This document shows, in pieces, positions 26,125-33,377 of a stretch of DNA of 41,107 nucleotides. The notes beneath the pieces were generated by a model that made no database searches, was not told where the DNA came from, and saw only the letters and a program-made list of their open reading frames with translations. The translations under genes and the position numbers were made by a program. Origin of the DNA: Beijerinckiaceae bacterium (lineage in GTDB: Bacteria > Pseudomonadota > Alphaproteobacteria > Rhizobiales > Beijerinckiaceae); the NCBI GenBank assembly GCA_947453155.1, contig CANGFE010000018.1, forward strand, positions 1 to 41,107. The letters are read 5' to 3'. How positions within the stretch are numbered: the stretch's first letter is position 1; every line of letters starts with the position of its first letter.

Positions 26125-26664
26125 TCAGCCCTTCTTCTCGGCCTTCGCGCGCTCAATGCCCTTGTTGATGATGGCGTGCGCTTCATTCGCATCACCCCAG
26201 CGGAGCACTTTCACCCATTTGCCTTTTTCAAGGTCTTTGTAATGGGTGAAGAAATGCTCAATCTGTTCAAGCGTGATGGCTGGCAGATCGGTATAGTTTT
26301 GAACATTCTCATAACGGCGCGTCAGCTTGGCTGAGGGCACGGCGATCAATTTTTCATCGCCGCCCGCTTCGTCTTCCATCAAAAGCACGCCAACGATGCG
26401 GCAGCTCATGATAGCGCCCGGAATGATCGCGCGCGTATTGGCGACAATCACATCGCAGGGATCGCCGTCATCCGACAAAGTGTGCGGGATAAAGCCGTAA
26501 TTGCCCGGATAGCGCATGGCTGTGTAGAGGAAGCGATCCACCACCAGCGCGCCCGCTTCCTTGTCCATCTCATATTTGATGGGCTCGCCACCAATCGGCA
26601 CTTCAATGACGACATTCACCTCGGACGGGGGGTTTTTGCCGATGGAGACAGCTTCCAGACGCAT
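26125..26664 (-). CDS. ppa: Inorganic pyrophosphatase
   Basis: A 179-residue family I soluble pyrophosphatase that hydrolyses PPi to drive biosynthesis. The metal-binding signature [10 protein letters not shown] is intact, with the substrate segments [31 protein letters not shown] and [18 protein letters not shown] also present. The ATG is preceded by GGAG at nine bases. Its transcript could follow on from the upstream tRNA-Gly on the same strand. Confidence 0.96.
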   Translation of the reverse strand: MRLEAVSIGKNPPSEVNVVIEVPIGGEPIKYEMDKEAGALVVDRFLYTAMRYPGNYGFIPHTLSDDGDPCDVIVANTRAIIPGAIMSCRIVGVLLMEDEAGGDEKLIAVPSAKLTRRYENVQNYTDLPAITLEQIEHFFTHYKDLEKGKWVKVLRWGDANEAHAIINKGIERAKAEKKG

Positions 26665-26840
26665 AAAAGAAAACTCCGGTTCTTAGATGCGCTCCTGATA
26701 GGCGCCCCCGGGATTGCGAGCAACCCAGACTTTATACAAGGTGACAGCGAGAGCGAGGCCCTGCGCGAGGCAGGCAGCTCCGGCCAGAGGCCGAATATCC
26801 AGATATTTCAGTAGGAAGCGCTTGGGGTCAGCGCTAAATT

Positions 26841-26915
26841 TGGAGCGGGCGAAGGGATTCGAACCCTCGACCCCAACCTTGGCAAGGTTGTGCTCTACCC
26901 CTGAGCTACACCCGC
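26841..26915 (-). tRNA. tRNA-Gly (anticodon GCC)
   Basis: The cloverleaf reads clearly on the minus strand: acceptor GCGGGTG with CGCCCGC (one G-U), D-stem GCTC/GAGC, anticodon stem CAACC/GGTTG around TTGCCAA (anticodon GCC), and a T-arm GAGGG-TTCGAAT-CCCTT. The discriminator base is T and CCA is encoded (26841-26843). Confidence 0.97.
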
Positions 26916-26943
26916 ATCCGTCCGGCATCGCCGGTAGGCGGGG

Positions 26944-26972
26944 TATATGCCGCATTCCCATTGGGATTGCAA
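26944..26972 (-). promoter_or_regulatory. Promoter of tRNA-Gly
   Basis: On the minus strand: TTGCAA (-35, 26967-26972), a 17-bp spacer, CATATA (-10, 26944-26949), about 29 bases before the 5' end of the tRNA. This is a good housekeeping sigma-factor match at the correct distance. Confidence 0.7.
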
Positions 26973-27118
26973 CCGCATCCTCATCCAAAAAGCAAAAAGA
27001 GGCGAAAGGGGCTCGAACTCATTGCGATCAGGTTGCAGAGCGGCACCCTTTGCCCCATTTGAGAAGGGAGAGGGCCGCAGCGCATAAGGCGCGCGCCCGA
27101 GACGTGAAAGAGGTTTTG

Positions 27119-28024
27119 ATGTTCGGCCAGACCAATGAGGCAGCAGCGGCGGGCGCCAATGAGCTGATCAAAGACACAACCACCGAAGGTTTCCGCGAAG
27201 ATGTGCTCGCTGAATCCATGCGCCAGCCCGTCCTTGTCGATTTCTGGGCGCCTTGGTGCGAGCCCTGCAAACAAATGACACCGGTCATTGAGAAAGCGGT
27301 CAAAGGGGCGAGCGGCAAGGTGAAACTTGCCAAGATGAATATTGACGAACATCCGCAGATCGCGGGCCAACTCGGCATTAAATCCATTCCCGCCGTTATT
27401 GCCTTTCAAAATGGTCGTCCAGTCGATGGTTTTGTCGGGGCAATGCCAGAAAGCCAGATCAAGAATTTCATTGAACGTATCGTTGGTCCCGTTGAAGGGG
27501 AAATGGACAGTGTTTTGGCGTCCGCAGAAGCCGCAGCTGAAGAAGGCCAGTATGAAGACGCGGCAGAAATCTTCTCTGCTGTTTTGCAGGAAGACCCGGC
27601 TCATGTTGCGGCGGCGGCTGGACTTGCTCAAGCCCTCATCCATTTAGGCCGCGCGGCCGACGCCAAAAACGTCCTCGAATCCCTGCCGCCCGAAAGCGCC
27701 AAAGATCCAAAAGTGCAAGCAGCGCAAGCTTCTGTTGAGCTCGCCATGCAAGCCGCTGATCTGGGTGAAGTTGGTGAGTTCGAACGCAAGCTTGCTGCCA
27801 ATCCTGATGATCATGACGCACGCTTCGATCTTGCCGTTGCTTTGAATGCGCGCGGCGAACGCGAAACAGCTGCGGATGCGCTGCTCTCTATCATCAAGAA
27901 GCAGAAGGATTGGCAGGACGGAAAAGCCCGTCAGCAATTGTTACAGTTTTTTGAGGCTTGGGGTCCGATGGATCCAGAGACGATCAACGCACGCCGCAAA
28001 CTTTCAACGCTCCTTTTCTCTTAA
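27119..28024 (+). CDS. cnoX: Thioredoxin-TPR co-chaperone (CnoX/YbbN type)
   Basis: A 301-residue cytosolic protein. Residues about 15-130 are a thioredoxin fold with the active site WCEPC (C47, C50) and the cis-proline loop SIPAV; the C-terminal 170 residues are alpha-helical TPR-like repeats (AAEIFSAVLQEDPAH, LGRAADAKNVLESLP). This fusion is typical of CnoX/YbbN, which holds oxidation-prone substrates for GroEL/DnaK. E. coli YbbN has SXXC, whereas alphaproteobacterial members keep CXXC and can be redox active. AAAGAGG precedes the ATG; the frame is open across the opposite-strand tRNA upstream but that is not coding. Confidence 0.9.
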   Translation: MFGQTNEAAAAGANELIKDTTTEGFREDVLAESMRQPVLVDFWAPWCEPCKQMTPVIEKAVKGASGKVKLAKMNIDEHPQIAGQLGIKSIPAVIAFQNGRPVDGFVGAMPESQIKNFIERIVGPVEGEMDSVLASAEAAAEEGQYEDAAEIFSAVLQEDPAHVAAAAGLAQALIHLGRAADAKNVLESLPPESAKDPKVQAAQASVELAMQAADLGEVGEFERKLAANPDDHDARFDLAVALNARGERETAADALLSIIKKQKDWQDGKARQQLLQFFEAWGPMDPETINARRKLSTLLFS

Positions 28025-28042
28025 AGCGCGAGAGCCAAACCC

Positions 28043-28705
28043 ATGGGCATCAACAATCCTCCGGATCGTCTCGATGCGCTGCCGACGGTCATTCCAGTTT
28101 TCCCGCTGGCATCCGTTCTGCTTTTGCCGCGCGGCGAATTACCGTTGAATATTTTCGAACCGCGCTATCTCGCAATGGTTGAAGATGCGCTGCGCGCAGA
28201 TCGCATTATTGGCATGGCGCAGCCGCAGGAGGGACAAGATGGCCTGCGTACGGCCATTCATTCTGTCGGCTGCATCGGTAAAATCACGCAATTTGCAGAA
28301 ACCGGCGATGGCCGCCTGATGCTGACTTTAACGGGGCTTGCCCGGTTTCGCGTCGTGGAGGAAATCACGGCGCTCACCCCCTATCGCCAGTGTCTCGTCT
28401 CTTATGAAGAATTTTCACGTGATCTGGTCGAGCGTGATGGTGAAAATCTTGTCGACAGATCCGCGATCCTCAAAACCCTGCGTAGTTTCGCTGAAGTCAA
28501 TCGCCTGAAGATTGATTGGAAGAGCATTGAACAGACGCCCAATGAAGCACTCGTCAATGCTCTGGCCATGATGAGCCCCTTCGGGCCGGATGAAAAGCAA
28601 GCTCTGCTTGAGGCCAAAACGCTCGCTGCGCGCGCGGATGTGCTTGTTGCCATCACTGAAATTGAACTCGCCCGCGGCAATGGGTCGAGCAGCAATTTGC
28701 AATAG
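28043..28705 (+). CDS. Lon protease N-terminal (substrate-binding) domain protein
   Basis: A 220-residue stand-alone LON-N (PUA-like) domain without the AAA or protease parts of Lon. The start [27 protein letters not shown] and the [21 protein letters not shown] strand are the hallmarks. A helical C-terminus ([20 protein letters not shown]) completes the family pattern. The molecular role in bacteria is undefined. It follows cnoX by 18 bases and is followed by the Trm112-like gene, so the three are probably one operon concerned with proteostasis and translation. Confidence 0.88.
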   Translation: MGINNPPDRLDALPTVIPVFPLASVLLLPRGELPLNIFEPRYLAMVEDALRADRIIGMAQPQEGQDGLRTAIHSVGCIGKITQFAETGDGRLMLTLTGLARFRVVEEITALTPYRQCLVSYEEFSRDLVERDGENLVDRSAILKTLRSFAEVNRLKIDWKSIEQTPNEALVNALAMMSPFGPDEKQALLEAKTLAARADVLVAITEIELARGNGSSSNLQ

Positions 28706-28712
28706 GTCAGCC

Positions 28713-28928
28713 ATGCAAGAGCCAGACAAAAAGCAAATACCCCATTCTGGCCATTCGGTCATTGATCCGCGGCTGCTTGAAGTGCTTGTCTGCCCGTTGA
28801 GCAAAACCGTGCTCGAATATGACCGCGCCAATCAGGAATTGATTTCGCGCGCAGCCCATCTTGCGTTTCCGATCCGTGACGGAATTCCGATCATGGTTCT
28901 GGATGAGGCGCGCGCGCTCGAAGGCTAG
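28713..28928 (+). CDS. Trm112-family protein
   Basis: A 71-residue protein with the Trm112/YcaR core: [19 protein letters not shown] and [20 protein letters not shown]. In eukaryotes Trm112 activates methyltransferases; bacterial relatives have no settled role. The second zinc-ligand position reads Ser (CPLSK), as often in alphaproteobacteria, so metal binding is doubtful. The ATG is 7 bases after the previous stop and has AGGT upstream. The TAG stop lies in a CTAG that also holds the TAG stop of the convergent hydroxylase gene. Confidence 0.85.
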   Translation: MQEPDKKQIPHSGHSVIDPRLLEVLVCPLSKTVLEYDRANQELISRAAHLAFPIRDGIPIMVLDEARALEG

Positions 28929-30133
28929 GGTAAACGTCCGAGCAAAAGCGCAGGCACGCGACCTTGAAGGCCGGCCGCATCTTGAATCAGGCGACGCTTG
29001 AGACGCGGCATGCGGTCAACAAACCCCATTCCGAGATCGCGAATGAGGCGCAATGGCGCAATGTCATTGGCAAATAATGTATGCAGTCCATGCGTGGCAG
29101 CGACCATGGTGGCCGTGTCGAAAAAGCGCGCGCGCTGGTAGACCTCCAGCGCATTGGCATCGCCTGGATCAAGGCCGAGCCGAATTTGTTCGGCCAGAGC
29201 CTCCACCAGCGCGGCTATATCGCGGAAGCCGAGATTAAGACCCTGCCCTGCAAGCGGATGAACGAGATGGGCGGCATCCGCAACCAAAGCGATACGCGGC
29301 GCAACGAAAGAGCGCGCTAAATGCACCCGCAAAGGAAAAGCAGCGGGTCCATCTTCAAGGCGGAAAGCGCCAAGTGAATAGCCGAAACGGCGCTCGACCT
29401 GTTCCAGAAATTCATCCGGCGGCAAGCTCAGATAGGACGCGACATCTTCTTGATATTCCGTCCAGACGATTGATGAGCGTCGGCCAGCCAAGGGCAACAT
29501 GGCAAATGGTCCAGGCGGCAAGAAATGCTGCACGGCCGCGCCATGATGATCTTCTTCATGTGCAACCGTCGCGACAATAGCTGAGCGCTTATAATCGTGG
29601 GAGACAGTTTCAATTCCAGCCGAACGGCGCACCCGTGAATTGACGCCATCTGCGCCAATCAGCAGTCGCGTTTTCAAAACGCTCCCGTCAGCCAGACGAA
29701 TCTCAACAAAGCGCGATGAGGGAATGAGACGCGAGACGGCGCTTTTCAAAATATCAATGCGCTGCGTCAGCGCCTTCTTTTCGAGTGCGTCAATCACATC
29801 GGCGTTGCGGACCATGTAGGAAAAAGGCGCGCCATCATCCAGCGGCTCATCAAACTGAAGAAAGAGCGGCCGAATGGAATCATTGCGGCGGGAATCTGTG
29901 ATTTTGAGGCTACGCATCGGCCCGGCACGATCTGCAATGTCCGACCAGACACCAATCGCATCCAACAGATTCACGGAGCCCGCGGCGAGCGCTGATGTGC
30001 GCACATTCGCATCGCGCGCACCGAAGACCGGATCAATCACGCCAATCCGCAAAGCGTCGCCAAATGTGGCGCGCAGTGCAAGAGCTGTTGAAAGCCCGGA
30101 AATACCCCCGCCCGCTACAAGAATGTCGAACAC
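28925..30133 (-). CDS. UbiH/UbiF-family FAD-dependent hydroxylase
   Basis: A class A flavoprotein monooxygenase of about 402 residues, most likely one of the ring hydroxylases of ubiquinone synthesis. Motifs in order: FAD-binding [17 protein letters not shown] at the N-terminus, the central [15 protein letters not shown], and [24 protein letters not shown] containing the GD-type and ribityl-binding region. The GTG at 30133 is preceded by GGGAGCGG at a good distance; ATG at 30187 is in frame but has no properly spaced ribosome-binding site. Which ubiquinone ring position it acts on cannot be told here. It is divergent from tesB. Confidence 0.82.
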   Translation of the reverse strand: MFDILVAGGGISGLSTALALRATFGDALRIGVIDPVFGARDANVRTSALAAGSVNLLDAIGVWSDIADRAGPMRSLKITDSRRNDSIRPLFLQFDEPLDDGAPFSYMVRNADVIDALEKKALTQRIDILKSAVSRLIPSSRFVEIRLADGSVLKTRLLIGADGVNSRVRRSAGIETVSHDYKRSAIVATVAHEEDHHGAAVQHFLPPGPFAMLPLAGRRSSIVWTEYQEDVASYLSLPPDEFLEQVERRFGYSLGAFRLEDGPAAFPLRVHLARSFVAPRIALVADAAHLVHPLAGQGLNLGFRDIAALVEALAEQIRLGLDPGDANALEVYQRARFFDTATMVAATHGLHTLFANDIAPLRLIRDLGMGFVDRMPRLKRRLIQDAAGLQGRVPALLLGRLP

Positions 30134-30239
30134 GCGCCGCTCCCAAAACCTGTGCGGCTTGATAGCACTTTGGAGCCAAGGGGTCATGCCTCTTTCACGC
30201 TGACTTGACGTGGGGCTGCGGTTGGATTCAGAAAGTCTT

Positions 30240-31109
30240 ATGTCGCAAGCTTTAGCCGATCTTCTCGCCCGCCTAGATCTCCAAGAGATCGAACCAGATG
30301 TTTTTTCTGGCACCAGCCCGGAGGCTGGTTTGGTGCGCGTTTTTGGCGGCCTTGTGGTCTCGCAAGCTCTGATGGCCGTGAGCCGCACCGTGCTCGAGCG
30401 CCCACCCCATTCACTGCATAGCTATTTTCTGCTGCCAGGCGACCCGACAAAACCCATCCGGTATGAAGTCGAGCGTCTGCGTGACGGCGGGAGCTTTTCA
30501 GCGCGGCGCTGTGTGGCCAAGCAGGATGGCCGGACGATTTTCGCCCTGACCGCCTCCTTCCACGCGGTTGAGGACGGTCTCGATTACGCACCCAGCATGC
30601 CCGACGTACCAAAACCCGAGGCGCTGCCCGATCTGGCCGGACTGACCGCCGCTCTAGGCGACAGAATGCCAGAGGGCGTGCGGCGCTATCTCGAACGCGA
30701 ACGGCCGATTGATCTGCGGATCATCGACCTCAAACGCTTTGCTCCAAGACCAGCGGGAACGCCGCCCCGGACCGGACAGCGGATCTGGATGCGTGCCAAA
30801 GGCTCGCTTCCCGACGACCCCGCCATGCATCGCGCGGTGCTGGCCTATCTCTCTGACATGACCCTTCTCGACGTGGCGCTCGTCCCACACGACAGCTCAG
30901 TTTTCGACAAAAAGGTCCAAGCGGCGAGCCTCGACCACGCCATTTGGTTTCACCGGCCATTCCGCGCCGATGAATGGATGCTCTATGACGAAGAGGCGCA
31001 GAGCACACAAAGCGCACGCGGCCTGTGCCGCGGGCGGCTTTTTTCGGCGTCGGGCGCATTAATCGCGACCACGATGCAAGAAGGCCTGATCAGACCGAAG
31101 GCATCCTGA
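30240..31109 (+). CDS. tesB: Acyl-CoA thioesterase II
   Basis: A 289-residue double-hotdog thioesterase that hydrolyses acyl-CoAs to free acid and CoA. Typical pieces: VFGGLVVSQALMAVSRTV, PHSLHSYFLLPGDP, FSARRCVAKQDGRTIFALTASF, and in the second half LAYLSDMTLLDVAL and LDHAIWFHRPFRADEWMLY, carrying the Asp/Thr/Gln catalytic residues. The end ARGLCRGRLFSASGALIATTMQEGL is also diagnostic. ATG at 30240 (AGAAAG upstream) was preferred to the in-frame GTG at 30210. Confidence 0.93.
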   Translation: MSQALADLLARLDLQEIEPDVFSGTSPEAGLVRVFGGLVVSQALMAVSRTVLERPPHSLHSYFLLPGDPTKPIRYEVERLRDGGSFSARRCVAKQDGRTIFALTASFHAVEDGLDYAPSMPDVPKPEALPDLAGLTAALGDRMPEGVRRYLERERPIDLRIIDLKRFAPRPAGTPPRTGQRIWMRAKGSLPDDPAMHRAVLAYLSDMTLLDVALVPHDSSVFDKKVQAASLDHAIWFHRPFRADEWMLYDEEAQSTQSARGLCRGRLFSASGALIATTMQEGLIRPKAS

Positions 31110-31115
31110 CTCAAT

Positions 31116-31132
31116 TGCTGCTATTTTGTGCA
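31116..31132 (+). promoter_or_regulatory. Candidate NtrC site 1 upstream of glnK
   Basis: TGC-N11-GCA with TTTTGTGCA on the right side resembles the NtrC dyad (TGCACyANNNNGGTGCA); the right half-site is good, the left is short. It lies about 120 bases before the sigma-54 promoter. Confidence 0.4.
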
Positions 31133-31148
31133 TATTGCTGAGGCTTAT

Positions 31149-31165
31149 TGCACATTTATGCGCCA
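31149..31165 (+). promoter_or_regulatory. Candidate NtrC site 2 upstream of glnK
   Basis: TGCAC on the left and CGCCA on the right over 17 bases; the left half-site is perfect, the right is degenerate. Together with site 1 it forms a pair about 33 bases apart, the usual arrangement for cooperative NtrC binding. Confidence 0.4.
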
Positions 31166-31245
31166 GCAGATTGCGGATTCAGCGGCCCTTCCGCTGGCAG
31201 AGCCGATTCTGCCCGTGATTCCGGTCCAGAATCGTAAAATCCCAC

Positions 31246-31261
31246 TTGGCACGCGGCTTGA
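31246..31261 (+). promoter_or_regulatory. Sigma-54 promoter of glnK-amtB
   Basis: TTGGCACGCGGCTTGA matches the -24/-12 consensus TGGCACG-N4-TTGC at all but the last base. It lies 110 bases before the glnK start, downstream of two NtrC-like sites; glnK-amtB is the classical NtrC/sigma-54 target in proteobacteria. Confidence 0.75.
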
Positions 31262-31301
31262 ATTGCAGATTGCCAGCATAGGTGTGTCTTCTCGCATCTA
31301 G

Positions 31302-31709
<408 letters not shown>

Positions 31710-31737
31710 CGTCCCCTCCACCCCTCAGGAGAACGAA

Positions 31738-33225
31738 ATGAAATCCCTCTCTATGATTAAGTCTGCGGGTCTTGCGCTTGGCGCTGGCCTGACCTCGCTG
31801 GCCGTATCCGCCAGCGTTGCCCTCGCCCAGACCCCGGCCGCGCCGGTTCCCAATAAGGGCGATACGGCCTGGATGATCGTCGCAACCCTTCTGGTTCTGA
31901 TGATGTCCATTCCGGGTCTTGCTTTGTTCTACGGCGGTCTTGTCCGTTCGAAGAACATGCTCTCGGTGCTGAGCCAAGTCTTCATGATCGTGTCGCTCGT
32001 CTCGATCCTCTGGGTGACCTATGGCTATTCGCTTGCTTTCACCAGCGGTGGCAGCCTGAACGACTATGTCGGCGGCCTCTCAAAGGCCTTCCTGATGGGC
32101 GTGACGCCCGAATCCACGGCCGCAACATTCTCGAATGGCGTTGTCATTCCTGAATATATCTACATGGCCTTCCAGATGACCTTCGCCTGCATCACGCCGG
32201 CGCTGATCGTTGGCGCCTTTGCTGAGCGCATCAAGTTCTCAGCTCTGCTGGTGTTCATCGTTCTCTGGGTCACGGTGATCTACTTCCCGATCGCCCACAT
32301 GGTTTGGTACTGGGGCGGCCCGGATGCCATCGGCGATGCAGCCAAGGCTGTGGCTGAAGCGGCTGATGAAGCTGCCAAGACCGCTGCTACCGCCAAGCTC
32401 GAAGAGATCAAGGCTGATGCTGGCCTCGTATTCAAGTGGGGTGCTCTCGACTTCGCAGGCGGTACCGTCGTTCACATCAACGCAGGTATTGCTGGCCTCG
32501 TCGGCGCTCTGATGCTCGGCAAGCGTGTTGGCTATCCCCGCGAAGCCATGACACCGCACTCCCTGACCATGACCATGATCGGCGCTTCCCTCCTGTGGGT
32601 TGGCTGGTTTGGCTTCAACGCTGGCTCGAACCTCGAAGCCAACGGCACCACGGCTCTGGCCTTCGTGAACACTTTCGTCGCCACCGCCGCTGCCTCACTG
32701 GCTTGGCTGTTCGTCGAATGGGGCACAAAGGGCAAGCCTTCGCTGCTCGGCATGGTCTCGGGCGCGGTTGCTGGTCTCGTGGCAGTCACCCCAGCTTCCG
32801 GCTTTGCCGGTCCGATGGGCTCGATCGTTCTGGGTGGTGTCGCGGCGGTTGTCTGCTTCTTCTTCGTCGCTGTGGTGAAGAACAAGTTCGGCTACGATGA
32901 CTCGCTCGACGTCTTCGGTATTCACTGCATCGGCGGCATCATCGGCGCCATCGCCACAGGCATTCTGGTTGACCAGGGTCTGGGCGGCACCGGTATCCCT
33001 GACTATGAAGCCAAGCCCGGCGAACTGGCCATTGCGGCTTATGAATTCGCTCCGGCCGTCCTCGCTCAGCTGAAGGCCGTTGGCCTGACACTGGCCTGGT
33101 CGGGTATCGGTTCGGCGATCCTCTACAAGATCGTTGATCTGGTCATCGGCCTGCGTGTTCCAGTCGACGCTGAACGCGAAGGTCTCGATCTCGCCGAACA
33201 CGGCGAACGCGCCTACAACCTCTAA
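31738..33225 (+). CDS. amtB: Ammonium transporter AmtB
   Basis: A 495-residue trimeric ammonium channel. It begins with a cleavable signal peptide (SAGLALGAGLTSLAVSASV, ALAQ cleavage about residue 31), then 11 transmembrane helices with SIPGLALFYGGLVRSKN. The pore histidines are in VVHINAGIAGLVGAL and VFGIHCIGGIIGAIATG. A charged Ala/Glu/Lys-rich loop (AAKAVAEAADEAAK) between helices is common in alphaproteobacterial members. AGGAGA precedes the ATG. It is co-transcribed with glnK and ends with a strong terminator. Confidence 0.96.
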   Translation: MKSLSMIKSAGLALGAGLTSLAVSASVALAQTPAAPVPNKGDTAWMIVATLLVLMMSIPGLALFYGGLVRSKNMLSVLSQVFMIVSLVSILWVTYGYSLAFTSGGSLNDYVGGLSKAFLMGVTPESTAATFSNGVVIPEYIYMAFQMTFACITPALIVGAFAERIKFSALLVFIVLWVTVIYFPIAHMVWYWGGPDAIGDAAKAVAEAADEAAKTAATAKLEEIKADAGLVFKWGALDFAGGTVVHINAGIAGLVGALMLGKRVGYPREAMTPHSLTMTMIGASLLWVGWFGFNAGSNLEANGTTALAFVNTFVATAAASLAWLFVEWGTKGKPSLLGMVSGAVAGLVAVTPASGFAGPMGSIVLGGVAAVVCFFFVAVVKNKFGYDDSLDVFGIHCIGGIIGAIATGILVDQGLGGTGIPDYEAKPGELAIAAYEFAPAVLAQLKAVGLTLAWSGIGSAILYKIVDLVIGLRVPVDAEREGLDLAEHGERAYNL

Positions 33226-33249
33226 TCTGATCCGGATTAGAAAGACCTG

Positions 33250-33277
33250 CGGCGGCGCTCCCCAGCGCCGCCGTTTT
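33250..33277 (+). terminator. Rho-independent terminator of glnK-amtB
   Basis: CGGCGGCGCT (33250-33259), loop CCCC, AGCGCCGCCG (33264-33273): a perfect 10-bp stem followed by TTTTCTTTT. Confidence 0.93.
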
Positions 33278-33308
33278 CTTTTGAGAAGTCATAAAGTCAG
33301 CCGCAGGG

Positions 33309-33324
33309 TTAAACAGACATTAAC
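33309..33324 (+). promoter_or_regulatory. CtrA binding site upstream of ftsK
   Basis: TTAA (33309-33312), seven bases, TTAAC (33320-33324): an exact match to the full CtrA consensus TTAA-N7-TTAAC, 54 bases before the ftsK start. CtrA is the cell-cycle master regulator of alphaproteobacteria and controls many division genes. Confidence 0.65.
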
Positions 33325-33377
33325 CTCGTCGGCCTAGCTTCGGATCTGATCTCTTTCTCGGGCCCGAAACGCCGTTC

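Noticed and set aside
26683-26988. 101-codon minus-strand frame covering tRNA-Gly
   Set aside because: The middle is simply the translated tRNA (a common artefact); only the part downstream of the tRNA is kept as a low-interest observation.
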